Position numbers and translations under genes: made by a program. The notes under the pieces are model-generated. The model saw only the letters and a list, made by a program, of their open reading frames with translations, did no database searches and was not told the origin of the DNA. From contig CAYJOL010000011.1 of assembly GCA_964371785.1 (NCBI GenBank), positions 1 to 64,000 on the forward strand: a stretch of DNA of 64,000 bases, written 5' to 3'. Below are positions 1 to 9,112 of this stretch, piece after piece; the stretch's first letter is position 1; the number at the start of each line of letters is the position of its first letter. The DNA comes from CAVQCT01 sp964371785 (GTDB taxonomy: Bacteria > Zixibacteria > MSB-5A5 > GN15 > FEB-12).

Positions 1-2
1 CA

Positions 3-232
3 GTAAGGAGAAACCTACGATGTAAAACGATCTCCTTAACATTCAATGCTCCTTTTGAGAGTTTTTTGAGTTCCCAACTTATTCCACCTCGTGATGAAAC
101 AAGTACATTCTCGTGCTTAATTGGAAAGCTGTAAATACCCCCACACCGATCAAAGATCGATTGTGGAGTGATTTAGTGAAACTCTATTCTATGGATCCAC
201 CTCCCTTCGAGATTACCTATGAAGCAGTCTGA
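3..232 (+). pseudogene. Possible 3' remnant of a frameshifted gene
   Basis: Two overlapping open stretches without good start codons read as protein-like sequence. The first runs in frame 3 to a TAA at 132-134. The second runs in frame 2 from about 98 to a TGA at 230-232 and contains 'NTPTPIKDRLWSDL' and 'MDPPPFEITYEAV'. A single frameshift near 120-130 would join them. The gene would begin outside the window. I do not recognise the family. The reading rests only on the look of the translation, so confidence is low and chance openness is a real alternative. Confidence 0.25.
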
Positions 233-707
233 GAAAGTAAGTATGTACTTCTGTGCTGCATGTTTTGTTGATGTGTCGTTTGTGAACATTTGAAGCATTA
301 GTTCAGTAAAGTATACAGATAGACTCTTTACAGGGTGATGCAAAAGGATTGCGACTCAACGGTCCTGCTTTATCAATGCTGCTTACCCGCTACAACTCCT
401 CGGCCAAAACGAGTCACTATCCGATGTTTTAGAAATTACAAACTTGCCTTATGTGGCACTTGCAACGGTAGTAAAAGGAGAGAAAGTTACACCGCGTACA
501 AACCGTTTTAATATACAAAAACACAGGGTGTAGTCAAGCGAAAGTTGTTATCCCTCAGAGGGAAAAGGAAAGTAAATGTGCTGCAACAATATCGACGTAT
601 GCATCGCGGCAACGCTTGACAACGGACTACTTTTCGGTAATACTTATCGCATTATGTGGTGGCGATTTGCGTCATCAGTTTCTGCGTTCTCAATTTCGAG
701 GAGTTAG
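233..707. other. Stretch without an intact gene, upstream of the carrier-protein cluster
   Basis: No start-to-stop gene is supported here. One open stretch, about 339-533 (+), lacks a start codon and ends with a TAG at 531-533. It reads as protein-like ('NESLSDVLEITNLPYVAL') and may be another decayed coding fragment. Base composition is AT-richer than in the downstream genes. The last 100 bases hold the promoter candidate and the ribosome binding site of the gene at 708. Confidence 0.4.
616..643 (+). promoter_or_regulatory. Candidate sigma-70 promoter for the 708 cluster
   Basis: A perfect -35 hexamer TTGACA (616-621) is followed after 16 bases by a weak -10, TAATAC (638-643). It lies about 65 bases before the ATG at 708, which has its own GAGGAG ribosome binding site. 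Spacing and position suit a promoter for the plus-strand cluster, but the -10 is poor. Confidence 0.4.
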
Positions 708-1004
708 ATGGCAGTCCGGTCAGAAATACTTGCGGTGGTTTACGAAGCAATAGACAGCGTGAATAGACAACTCGATGAAAATCATAGGGTTGAGAAGGCG
801 CTCGCGACGCGTCTTGCCGGTGCTGGTGGCGCGCTGGATTCATTGGCGTTGGTGAATTTCATTGTCGCAGTGGAACATCTGGTTGAAATGCGATTTCAAC
901 GAACCATTACTTTGACCACTGACGCAGTCTTGGCGACAGAGAGCGGTCCACTCAGTACGGTCAGTAGCCTGGTGGATTATCTTCAGGCCTGTTTGGGGGA
1001 ATGA
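708..1004 (+). CDS. Acyl carrier protein-like protein
   Basis: A 98-residue protein of carrier-protein size. The motif 'GGALDSLALVNFIVAVE' around residues 43-59 contains the D-S-L core where 4'-phosphopantetheine is attached to serine in acyl and peptidyl carrier proteins, followed by the usual hydrophobic helix. The start ATG has a GAGGAG site 5 bases upstream. The next gene begins 3 bases after the stop and encodes an FkbH-like protein. FkbH proteins load three-carbon or similar units onto free-standing carrier proteins, so a dedicated ACP for that enzyme is the natural reading. It could instead carry an acyl group for the downstream GNAT-like protein. Confidence 0.8.
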   Translation: MAVRSEILAVVYEAIDSVNRQLDENHRVEKALATRLAGAGGALDSLALVNFIVAVEHLVEMRFQRTITLTTDAVLATESGPLSTVSSLVDYLQACLGE

Positions 1005-1007
1005 TCT

Positions 1008-2696
1008 GTGGAACAGAAAACTAAAAGGATTCTACTCGTTTCGGATTTCACTCTCGATAATCTGGCCGGCTTGTTGAACCAGAAAACAGGGGCTTTGCCT
1101 CATCATGCGATCACTGGTCCATTCGGGCAGGTCTTCCCGCTCCTGTTGGACGCAGCGCATGAGGTATGGCAAAGCCACCCCGACGTGCTGGTAGTGTGGA
1201 CCAGACCTGAGTCAGTCATTCCCGGTTTCGGAGAGACTCAGGGCTATAAATTCGTCGAACATGAGAAAATTGCGCTAGAAGTGGATAGATTTGTCGATGC
1301 ACTCAAAAACGCAGCCGGCCGAGTCCAGCTTTTGCTTGTGGCTGACTGGAGTGTGCCGCCGTTCGATCGGGGTACCGGGATGCTTGACCTGAGACCGGGT
1401 CAGGGCGTGAGAGATACACTTCGACGCATGAATTTACGGTTGGCGGAGCAAATCGCAAAACTGCCGAATGCGTATCTCATTGATTCCCAGCGGTGGTTGA
1501 TGAATGCCGGAATACGGCCTGTCGACTCCAAACTCTGGTACATGGGCAAGATTGCCTTTTCATCCGAGGTGTTTTCCGAAGCTGCGGCGGACATCAGGGC
1601 GGCAATCGACGGTTCTATGGGACTGGCGCGAAAGCTGATAATAGTAGATCTGGACGACACTTTGTGGGGTGGTATCGTGGGCGATGACGGCTGGGAAAAC
1701 CTGCGGCTGGGCGGCCACGACCTGCTGGGCGAAGCATATGTGGACTTTCAGCGATCACTCCAGGCAATGACCAACCGGGGTATCCTCCTTGGTATCGTGA
1801 GCAAGAATGAAGAAACCATCGCGCTCGAGGCGATACGAAAACATCCTGATATGGTACTCAAACTGGACGATTTTGCCGGTTGGCGAATCAATTGGGATGA
1901 CAAGGCGCGCAATGTGGTCGCCCTCGTCGAGGAACTCAATCTGGGGCTCCAATCGGTCGTCTTTATCGATGATAACCCGGTTGAAAGAGCAAGGGTGCGC
2001 GAAGCGCTCCCTGAGGTGCTGGTTCCGGACTGGCCGGATGACAAACTGAGGTTTGCCGAAACCCTTCTTTCGCTCCGTTGTTTTGACAGTCCGGTGATAA
2101 GCGCCGAAGATAAAGAACGGGCGCGGATGTATGTCACCGAACGCAAGCGCAAGGATACGCAAGCGGACATGGGTTCGCTGGCTGATTGGCTTACGAGTCT
2201 CGAAATTCGCGTTACTATCGAAGCGCTAAATGACGCGAATCTCCAGCGAACCACGCAGTTACTGAACAAGACTAATCAAATGAACCTGGCCACGCGTCGG
2301 CTCGCTGAAACTGAGTTGAAGGCGTGGGTACAGCAACCGGGGCATCATCTGTGGACCTTCAGAGTGGCCGACAAATTCGGTGACTCCGGGCTCACAGGAA
2401 TACTGAGTATCGCGATTGACACCAAGCAGGCAAGGATTGTTGATTTTGTCTTGAGCTGCCGTGTAATGGGACGTAAGGTCGAGGAGACAATGCTGGCTCA
2501 TGCCTGCAAATTTGCAGTCGCACAAGGTGGCAAATCGATTCTTGCCGAGTATTTACCTACTCCAAAAAACAAGCCGGTGCTGGACTTCTGGATGAAGTCC
2601 GGATTCTCCAGGGACGGTGACTCAGGGCGTTTTTCGTGGGACCTTGCCGCGCCGTATCCGTTCCCGGTCGAAGTCCGGGTGGAAGCGCATGAGTAA
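1008..2696 (+). CDS. FkbH-like HAD-superfamily protein (HAD-IIIC)
   Basis: This 562-residue protein carries the family hallmark 'DLDDTLWGGIVGDDG' near residues 213-227, the HAD nucleophile motif of FkbH proteins. The N-terminal ~200 residues look like the SGNH-type domain often found before it, and the C-terminal ~150 residues resemble a GNAT-like acyltransferase fold. FkbH enzymes load glyceryl-type or related units onto a carrier protein in polyketide and polysaccharide-modification pathways. The substrate here is unknown. The start is GTG with a GGGGGA site overlapping the ACP end. The 3' end overlaps the next gene by 8 bases, so translation is probably coupled. Confidence 0.85.
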   Translation: MEQKTKRILLVSDFTLDNLAGLLNQKTGALPHHAITGPFGQVFPLLLDAAHEVWQSHPDVLVVWTRPESVIPGFGETQGYKFVEHEKIALEVDRFVDALKNAAGRVQLLLVADWSVPPFDRGTGMLDLRPGQGVRDTLRRMNLRLAEQIAKLPNAYLIDSQRWLMNAGIRPVDSKLWYMGKIAFSSEVFSEAAADIRAAIDGSMGLARKLIIVDLDDTLWGGIVGDDGWENLRLGGHDLLGEAYVDFQRSLQAMTNRGILLGIVSKNEETIALEAIRKHPDMVLKLDDFAGWRINWDDKARNVVALVEELNLGLQSVVFIDDNPVERARVREALPEVLVPDWPDDKLRFAETLLSLRCFDSPVISAEDKERARMYVTERKRKDTQADMGSLADWLTSLEIRVTIEALNDANLQRTTQLLNKTNQMNLATRRLAETELKAWVQQPGHHLWTFRVADKFGDSGLTGILSIAIDTKQARIVDFVLSCRVMGRKVEETMLAHACKFAVAQGGKSILAEYLPTPKNKPVLDFWMKSGFSRDGDSGRFSWDLAAPYPFPVEVRVEAHE

Positions 2697-3621
2697 TTCG
2701 ATCCTCTGGCCGGAAGGAAAGCGCTTTGCTTTCACCATTTTCGATGACACCGATTATGCCTATACCAACAACGTTGCCGATGTGTATGCATTTCTTGCTG
2801 ATCTCGGTACGAAGACCACCAAGTCGGTGTGGCCCGTGCGTGGGTCGGGCGTTCCCCTCTGCGAGGGTGCGACCTGTGAAGATACCGATTACCTTACATG
2901 GTTACTGAGACTCCGCGATCAGGGATTCGAGATCGGGTACCACATGAGCACATTTCATACGTCCCAGCGCGCCGACACTATAACCGGCCTCGATCGCTTC
3001 CGTAAGTTGTTTGGCGTCGATCCGATGTGCATGGCCAATCACTCGGGGTGTGCGGAGAATATTTACTGGGGCGATTGCAGGGTTACCGGGGTGAACCGTT
3101 TCCTTTACAACCTGGCCACGAAATTCAGATTTAGTGGCAAATATCGAGGGGAAGTGCTCGGAGATCCGCTCTTCTGGGGAGACTATTGCCGTGAGCGGAT
3201 TACCTTTGTGAGGAATTTTGTTTTTTCGGACATAAATACTCTAAAAGACTGTCCGGAAATGCCCTACCATGACCCGGCACGCCCATATGTCAACTATTGG
3301 TTTGCATCATCGGAAGGACCGCGGGTGGACTCGTTTGTCGAAACTATCTCCGAAGCCAATCAGGATCGATTGGAATCCGAAGGTGGTGCATGCATAATGT
3401 ACGCACACCTGGCTTGCGGCTTTCTGGAAAACGGTAAATTGCAGCCCGAATTCGCCCGTTTGATGCGTCGCCTCGCGGCCAAACCCGGTTGGTTCGTGCC
3501 GGTCGGAACATTGCTGACCTACCTCAAAGAGCAGAAGGGCGAGACGGTGTTGAACTCATCACAGCGAAACCGCCTCGAGCGACGCTGGCTGGCCCATAAA
3601 CTGCGTGTGGGCAGGTCGTAG
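2689..3621 (+). CDS. Polysaccharide deacetylase-like (NodB-type) protein
   Basis: The start at ATG 2689 sits inside the end of the FkbH gene and gives 310 residues; a longer in-frame extension reads into that gene and is unlikely. 'FTIFDDTDYAY' (about residues 15-25) matches the NodB metal-binding Asp motif, and 'GYHMSTFHTS' supplies the His pair. A late 'MYAHLACGF' may be the catalytic-base region. Such enzymes remove N- or O-acetyl groups from glycans using a divalent metal. No signal peptide is seen, so it probably acts in the cytoplasm on a precursor. Its place after ACP and FkbH suggests glycan or glycolipid modification. Confidence 0.7.
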   Translation: MSNSILWPEGKRFAFTIFDDTDYAYTNNVADVYAFLADLGTKTTKSVWPVRGSGVPLCEGATCEDTDYLTWLLRLRDQGFEIGYHMSTFHTSQRADTITGLDRFRKLFGVDPMCMANHSGCAENIYWGDCRVTGVNRFLYNLATKFRFSGKYRGEVLGDPLFWGDYCRERITFVRNFVFSDINTLKDCPEMPYHDPARPYVNYWFASSEGPRVDSFVETISEANQDRLESEGGACIMYAHLACGFLENGKLQPEFARLMRRLAAKPGWFVPVGTLLTYLKEQKGETVLNSSQRNRLERRWLAHKLRVGRS

Positions 3622-3623
3622 AG

Positions 3624-4751
3624 GTGTCGATCGTGCCAATCAGCATCCAGCCCTATGTTTCCGACCACGAAAAGCTGGTAGTCGAATTCAATCGGCGACT
3701 CAAATCCGGCGGAGAGTCTTTCCAATTTCCGGAATCTTCCGAACCATTCTGGCTTCCCAGGAAGGAAGATCGGCGCCTGTTTCAGGAATACTACCTGGCA
3801 ATAGAAGACAGCACCATGGTTCGTGGCGGCTATATTCTAAAACACCAGGACTTCGTGCTCGACCGTAAAATCATTTCGGTCGGCAATTATCAACTTCCGA
3901 TTTCCGAGGGAATTATCAACAGAGACTACAATATGCTGGGCGTCCGGTTGTTGAATGACGCCCTGAGCCGCCAACCGCTTCTGTATGCCCTCGGAATGGG
4001 AAGCATGCAACGGCCTCTGCCGAAGCTCCTTACCGCGCTGGGTTGGCGGTTGGTCGATGTGCCTTTCTATTTCAGAATAATCCATCGGTTCCGGTTTCTG
4101 AGAAATATCCAGCACCTCAGAAAGACGAGGTTCCGAAGATTGGCGCTGGATTTGTTGGCTTTCAGCGGACTGGGGTGGCTGGCGATCAAGGGGTATTTGT
4201 CGACAAGGACAAGGATTCATCGGGAAGATAGTGATATCGCGGTTGCTGAAGTGGACAGTTTTGACGGCTGGGCGGATGAACTTTGGGAAGCTGCCGCACG
4301 AACTTACCTCCTTTCGGCAGTGCGTGACAGTGCGACACTGAACGTTCTTTATCCGTCTGGCGACAGCAAATTCCTGAAATTGAAGCTGGTGAAAGATAGC
4401 GCAGTTGTGGGATGGGTGGTACTGTTGGACACGCAAATGGCGATGCATAAGCAATTCGGGGACATGAGGGTCGGTACGATAGTTGATTGTCTGACGCAAC
4501 CGGGCATGGAGTCTTCGCTCATGGCATTGGCTTCGCAATATCTCATTCACCGGGGAGTCGACTTAATCGTGTCGAATCAGGCAGCCCGGGCATACGGGGA
4601 AGCTCTCAGAAGCCAGGGATTTTTGGCCGGTCCATCGAATTTCATCTTTGCGGCATCCCCGCAACTCGCCGGTCGACTCGGCAAAATTGAATTGGCTGTT
4701 TCACGATGTCACATTAACCGGGGCGACGGTGATGGGCCGATTCATCTTTGA
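3624..4751 (+). CDS. GNAT/FemAB-like acyltransferase, tentative
   Basis: A 375-residue protein starting with GTG 2 bases after the preceding stop, so almost certainly in the same transcript. N-terminal and C-terminal halves both look like GNAT folds, as in FemAB-like proteins. The stretch 'MRVGTIVDCLTQPG' with following helices resembles the acyl-CoA binding part of a GNAT. The hydrophobic stretch 'LDLLAFSGLGWLAIKGYL' (about residues 173-190) may contact membrane. Function by context: transfer of an acyl or aminoacyl group to the product of this cluster, possibly from the ACP at 708. Family assignment is by general pattern only. Confidence 0.5.
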   Translation: MSIVPISIQPYVSDHEKLVVEFNRRLKSGGESFQFPESSEPFWLPRKEDRRLFQEYYLAIEDSTMVRGGYILKHQDFVLDRKIISVGNYQLPISEGIINRDYNMLGVRLLNDALSRQPLLYALGMGSMQRPLPKLLTALGWRLVDVPFYFRIIHRFRFLRNIQHLRKTRFRRLALDLLAFSGLGWLAIKGYLSTRTRIHREDSDIAVAEVDSFDGWADELWEAAARTYLLSAVRDSATLNVLYPSGDSKFLKLKLVKDSAVVGWVVLLDTQMAMHKQFGDMRVGTIVDCLTQPGMESSLMALASQYLIHRGVDLIVSNQAARAYGEALRSQGFLAGPSNFIFAASPQLAGRLGKIELAVSRCHINRGDGDGPIHL

Positions 4752-4803
4752 GCGAATTATTAAGTACGTGTGACGAGGCAGCGTTCGGTCAGGAGCGACG
4801 AGC

Positions 4804-5925
4804 ATGGGTTTTGACAGATTATTCGAACAATTCACAATTAAGAAACTCCGGCTCAAAAATCGTCTGGTGATGGCGCCAATGACGACAATCTCCGGTAACG
4901 CAGACGGTTCCTTTTCAGACGAAGAAGTGAACTACTTGGGACAGCGGGCAGCAGCCGGGATCGGGTTGATCATGACGCCCGCCTGTTACTGTCACAAATC
5001 CGGTCACTCGTTCGAGCGTCAGGTGGGCTGCCATAATGAGGATATGATCGCCGGGCTCACCAGATGTGCCGACGTGATCAATCGGCACGGGGCGGCTTCA
5101 TTTCTGCAGATACATCACGGTGGCAACGCCGCCAAGCAGGTATATGCCGGTCGTCCTCCCATGGCACCATCGGCGGTGCACAATCGTCGCGGTACATCGG
5201 AACTGCCGCAAGCCATGTCTGAAGACGAGATCTGGATGATTGTCGAGTCGTTCGCCCGAGCAGCCGGCCGAGCACAACGGGCGGGATTTTCAGGGGTGGA
5301 ACTACACGGGGCAAACACCTACCTGTTCCAGCAATTCTTTTCGCCTTTCACTAACAAGCGGTCGGATAAGTGGGGGATTGGCGCTGACAAGCAATCATCG
5401 GACCGATTGACGCACGGCACGCGGTTCGCTTGCGAGGTCGTCAAAGCTGTCCGCGCGGAAGTTGGAAACGACTATCCAATATCCTATCGCATATCTCCCG
5501 AGGAGCCGGAGCCGCAGGGATACACCACGGCTGAGACAATCGAACTACTCAACGTCCTCATTCCACTCGGTGTCGACGTCGTGCACGTATCAAGTTCTGC
5601 CTATGGCGTGTCGATTCGTCATGACTCGCCTTCAGCTTTGAATCCAACGAAGTCGATTCGGGATGCGATGCCTTCGCAAGTGACCGTAATCGGCGTGGGT
5701 GGTATTATACTTCCTGACGCGGCACTGAAGGTTCTTGACGATGGGATCGATCTGGTTGCGATGGGAAAGATATTGCTTCTGGACAAGGATTGGGGAGTCA
5801 AAGTGAAGAGCGGGCGTGTCGGCGAGATTCGGACCGGTATCAGGTCCGAGGAAGAGCGATTTCAACTTGATATTCCCCGCCCGATGGTAGCGTATACCCA
5901 TCGGTTCTTCTCACCTGAGAACTGA
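4804..5925 (+). CDS. NADH:flavin oxidoreductase, Old Yellow Enzyme family
   Basis: A 373-residue FMN-dependent TIM-barrel protein. The N-terminus 'LKNRLVMAPMTTISGNADG' is the typical OYE opening, followed by 'QIHHGGNAA' and 'GVELHGANTYLFQQFFSP', where histidines and the loop bind substrate and flavin. Phosphate-binding glycines lie in 'VIGVGGI' near the C-terminus. It has only the barrel domain and lacks the Fe-S and NAD domains of 2,4-dienoyl-CoA reductase (about 670 residues). An AGGAG site precedes ATG 4804, and the gap of 52 bases to the previous gene allows the same operon. It probably reduces an activated double bond; substrate unknown. Confidence 0.85.
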   Translation: MGFDRLFEQFTIKKLRLKNRLVMAPMTTISGNADGSFSDEEVNYLGQRAAAGIGLIMTPACYCHKSGHSFERQVGCHNEDMIAGLTRCADVINRHGAASFLQIHHGGNAAKQVYAGRPPMAPSAVHNRRGTSELPQAMSEDEIWMIVESFARAAGRAQRAGFSGVELHGANTYLFQQFFSPFTNKRSDKWGIGADKQSSDRLTHGTRFACEVVKAVRAEVGNDYPISYRISPEEPEPQGYTTAETIELLNVLIPLGVDVVHVSSSAYGVSIRHDSPSALNPTKSIRDAMPSQVTVIGVGGIILPDAALKVLDDGIDLVAMGKILLLDKDWGVKVKSGRVGEIRTGIRSEEERFQLDIPRPMVAYTHRFFSPEN

Positions 5926-5945
5926 ATTGAGCGATCGGAGGCCTG

Positions 5946-7943
5946 TCAGACCGGGGCAGTGAGTGAAAAATCGTGCCAGGTACGGAATGCGTCCCGCCCC
6001 AGCGGCGCGGGCATCTCGAATTTACTGAGGTACATATCCGCGAGGAGTTGTGTCGACAGTATGCTGATAAACGACATGTTGTCTTTGAATGACAGATGCG
6101 TGCCGGATTGTTTCAGGCATTTGTGGTACAGCCTGTCGACTGCCGCGGAATTAAATATACCAACTCGTTTAACGGCATCGGGCGAGAGCATCTCCCTGAC
6201 ATAGGCAGGCGAGTCTGACTGCACAAAGCTATTGGAATCCGGCGCCATATAGGGCTGCTTGACTCTGGCAAGTATATTGGCGGGGAGTTCGGTACGCATG
6301 GCCCGCTTGAGTAGATACTTTTCTTTGAGTCCGAAAATCTTGTGCCACGGCGGCACGGTGGCGGCAAATTCAGCGACCCGATGGTCGAGAAATGGGAATC
6401 GACACTCGATCGAATTCGCCGCGGCCACCCGGTCGCCTTGTGACGAGAGGATATAGCCGGCCAGCAATGAACGAGCTTCGATATATTGGGCGCGAGAGAG
6501 ATGATGCCACCGGTCAAAGTTCGATGGTAACTCACGGCCGAAGGCGGCCGAAGAATCGATCGAAGATAGTGTCTTACGCACATCTTCGGCGAAGAAGTCT
6601 TTTACTTTGGTCGTCGTGCTCATGCGCGGCATGTGGGAGAAATAGTAAGATCCCCGTGGGTCGGTGACCCCCACTCGGTAGAACTCGTACAAGTAGGTGC
6701 CGGTCTGAGCTTGCGAAACGGGGAGCGTCGGATAGAGTTTACGGAGAAGAGCCGGTCGCCAGGTCGACTCGGGGTTACGTGACCAGAAACTGCGGATAAG
6801 TGTTTCTTTGAATATGTCGTATCCACCAAGAATCTCGTCGGAGCCTTCGCCCGTAAGCACTACCTTGAAATTATTCTGCCTGACCAGCCCGGAGAGCATA
6901 AGCAATGGCGTCGGCGCAGTGCGGACTATCGGACGTTCAGTGTGCCAGATGACGCGTGGAAAGCTCTCCGCGATATCCCGGTAGGTGCACAGGATCTGAT
7001 GGTGACTGGTGCCAAGATAATCCGCCATCTGCTTCTGATAACTTGATTCATCAAACGCTTTATCCTGAAACGCGATAGAGAATGTCTCGAGGCGATTTTG
7101 CGTAAAGTGCCGTACTAACGCGGTGGTAACCGACGAATCCAGACCTCCGGACAAGTACGCCCCAACGGGGACATCGGCTCTCAGACGCAGGCGGACAGCA
7201 TCGACCAGAAGCTCATGGAGTTCTTCCGCCCAAGAATCGACCGAACGTTTCTTGTCGAAGGTCTCGGGATAGACCATGTTCCAGTAGCGGCCGCCGGTGA
7301 TCCTTCCGTTTTTGATTTCGAGATATGTTCCGGCTTCCAGTTCATTGATATTTTCGAAAGCAGTCCTGGGAGGGGCCGTGGTCCACCAGGTAAAAATCTG
7401 ATCAAGACCTTCGAGATCGATTCGACGGGGAATATCGGGTTCGCAGAAAATTGCTTTTATTTCCGACGCAAAATATAACCGGTTGTTATATACCGTGTAG
7501 AAGACAGGTCGGATACCCAAACGGTCGCGGGCAATGAACAGGGTCCGGTCTTTCTTATCGTAGATAGCAAAAGCAAACTGACCGTTGAATCGTTTGACGC
7601 AATCTTTACCCCATTGCTCGTAGGCATGGACAATTACTTCGGTGTCTGAATGGGTGCGGAATCTGTGACCGAGCTTCTCGAGTTCCGGGCGAAGCTCGAC
7701 GTAATTGAAAATTTCACCATTGAAGGTGATCCATACGGTCTCGTCTTCATTGCATAGCGGCTGCGAGCCGGTGGATAAGTCAATGATGGAAAGCCGGGCC
7801 TGACCGAGTCCGCAATAATCATCGAAATACGCTCCGAACTCGTCCGGCCCCCGGTGTTTGATACTATGCACCATCCGTCCGACCAACTCGCGCTCAGGCG
7901 CGGACTGTCCTTCCAACTGAAAGTAACCCGCTATTCCGCACAT
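5946..7943 (-). CDS. asnB: Asparagine synthase (glutamine-hydrolysing)-type amidotransferase
   Basis: This 665-residue protein begins 'MCGIAGYFQ', so Cys2 is the Ntn glutaminase nucleophile. The ATP-pyrophosphatase loop 'SGGLDSSVTTAL' lies near residue 262. Both domains look intact and the length is in the usual range of 600-670. It releases ammonia from glutamine and amidates a carboxylate through an adenylated intermediate. It is convergent with the OYE gene (20 bases between stops). In polysaccharide and exosortase-type clusters such proteins often amidate sugars or peptides rather than make asparagine, and that is plausible beside the FkbH and deacetylase genes. Confidence 0.88.
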   Translation of the reverse strand: MCGIAGYFQLEGQSAPERELVGRMVHSIKHRGPDEFGAYFDDYCGLGQARLSIIDLSTGSQPLCNEDETVWITFNGEIFNYVELRPELEKLGHRFRTHSDTEVIVHAYEQWGKDCVKRFNGQFAFAIYDKKDRTLFIARDRLGIRPVFYTVYNNRLYFASEIKAIFCEPDIPRRIDLEGLDQIFTWWTTAPPRTAFENINELEAGTYLEIKNGRITGGRYWNMVYPETFDKKRSVDSWAEELHELLVDAVRLRLRADVPVGAYLSGGLDSSVTTALVRHFTQNRLETFSIAFQDKAFDESSYQKQMADYLGTSHHQILCTYRDIAESFPRVIWHTERPIVRTAPTPLLMLSGLVRQNNFKVVLTGEGSDEILGGYDIFKETLIRSFWSRNPESTWRPALLRKLYPTLPVSQAQTGTYLYEFYRVGVTDPRGSYYFSHMPRMSTTTKVKDFFAEDVRKTLSSIDSSAAFGRELPSNFDRWHHLSRAQYIEARSLLAGYILSSQGDRVAAANSIECRFPFLDHRVAEFAATVPPWHKIFGLKEKYLLKRAMRTELPANILARVKQPYMAPDSNSFVQSDSPAYVREMLSPDAVKRVGIFNSAAVDRLYHKCLKQSGTHLSFKDNMSFISILSTQLLADMYLSKFEMPAPLGRDAFRTWHDFSLTAPV

Positions 7944-8045
7944 TTTGTTATACCTGTTTCCGGTGATGACTCAGACCTGATAATCGGTAAACTTCTAAGC
8001 AACATTCTACTATTTAATTGTCGGATTGTCAGGCAAAATGTTGAC

Positions 8046-8831
8046 TTACCGAAGGGGGCAGACTACGGGCGACGGACCATTGAAAAACGAATAATCTATC
8101 AGGTAACTCAGGTCGCCAATATCGATTGCGGAATCAGCGTTGACGTCGGCCTCGTCCAGACAGAGCGGCGCCGGACCACCGACAAATGAATATTCCACGA
8201 GGTAGACAAGGTCTGTTATATCCGTCAAATCGCCCGGGTCACCGTCGATATTGCCGGTCCCGCCGATGCAACAAAGCCCGGGATCAACCAGCACGGACGT
8301 GGTCGAAGCGTATATATAGTCCCCGGCCGTGTTAGAGAAGCCATTGGCGGCATTGCCTGCGGCATAGAACGTCGCCGGTCCGATACCTGAGTCAGGGGCG
8401 ATCCAAAACAAACTCCAGCCCGGTGCAGTGTCAAATACACCGTAATCAGTTCCATCGCTGGTCTGCTTTACATACTCTCGTCCTGATGCGGCAATCGAAA
8501 GCTGAGTTCGGAGTGTGTCGGTAAGCAAAAAATGTCCGATTGGCTGGTTGACCTGATCCAGAGCGGTCAATTCGAATCCCCAGCGTTGCTGCCCGCTATT
8601 CGTGAGCTTGACTGCGACAGTTATCGTATCACCTGGCCGGTAGAACTGCGGGGCAGTGATATCAAGAGCACCAGGGCCGGAATTCAGGGTAAATTGAGAG
8701 TGACATCCGGTGCAGTCGGATTCTCCCGGGGCGTTGGTTCGCCCGTTTTGCGGTCCGCTCGAATGGCCAATCACCATACCGGAAGCGAGAAGCACAAGAA
8801 GAACTGCTAAAGCGGAAAAAGGTCTTTTCAT
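8046..8831 (-). CDS. Secreted monohaem choice-anchor V-like protein with dockerin-like tail
   Basis: The 261 residues start with a clear signal peptide (residues 1-22, 'LAVLLVLLASGMVIGHSSG'). Next comes 'GESDCTGCHSQF', a CXXCH haem c attachment motif, in the context typical of choice-anchor V or Reelin-like proteins ('GPQNGRTNAPGE'). A beta-rich domain follows. From about residue 185 there is a dockerin-like double repeat with calcium-type loops ('NIDGDPGD', 'DVNADSAIDIGDLSYLID'). The protein is likely exported and may carry one covalent haem. The haem motif could also be structural. A GGATGA site precedes the start. Confidence 0.7.
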   Translation of the reverse strand: MKRPFSALAVLLVLLASGMVIGHSSGPQNGRTNAPGESDCTGCHSQFTLNSGPGALDITAPQFYRPGDTITVAVKLTNSGQQRWGFELTALDQVNQPIGHFLLTDTLRTQLSIAASGREYVKQTSDGTDYGVFDTAPGWSLFWIAPDSGIGPATFYAAGNAANGFSNTAGDYIYASTTSVLVDPGLCCIGGTGNIDGDPGDLTDITDLVYLVEYSFVGGPAPLCLDEADVNADSAIDIGDLSYLIDYSFFNGPSPVVCPLR

Positions 8832-9039
8832 TCGTCATCCGTACATTTGAGTAAGTGTTTTTATCGTCGACATACCCTCACGGAACCAATAAGTCGAGGG
8901 GCATTCTCTTACCACTGCGTCATTTTCTCAGACAGTTCGGAGGTATTCCGACAGGTCCACCGGCAGAAGGTTTAATGGACAATATAAACCCAAATTATCG
9001 AAATATCAAATCAAAAAGACGGAACGGGGACTGACACCC

Positions 9040-9075
9040 AAAAAAACGTCGCGGCCATTGAGTGATGGCCGCGAC
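9040..9075 (-). terminator. Rho-independent terminator of the CHRD protein gene
   Basis: A perfect 11-base-pair stem (9048-9058 with 9065-9075, loop 9059-9064) lies just past the stop of the minus-strand gene at 9113. Seven A residues at 9040-9046 give a U7 run on the minus-strand RNA. It is a textbook intrinsic terminator. Confidence 0.9.
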
Positions 9076-9112
9076 TGCGCGTAAGAACAACAAGGGTGCA
9101 GGGAGAAACTTG

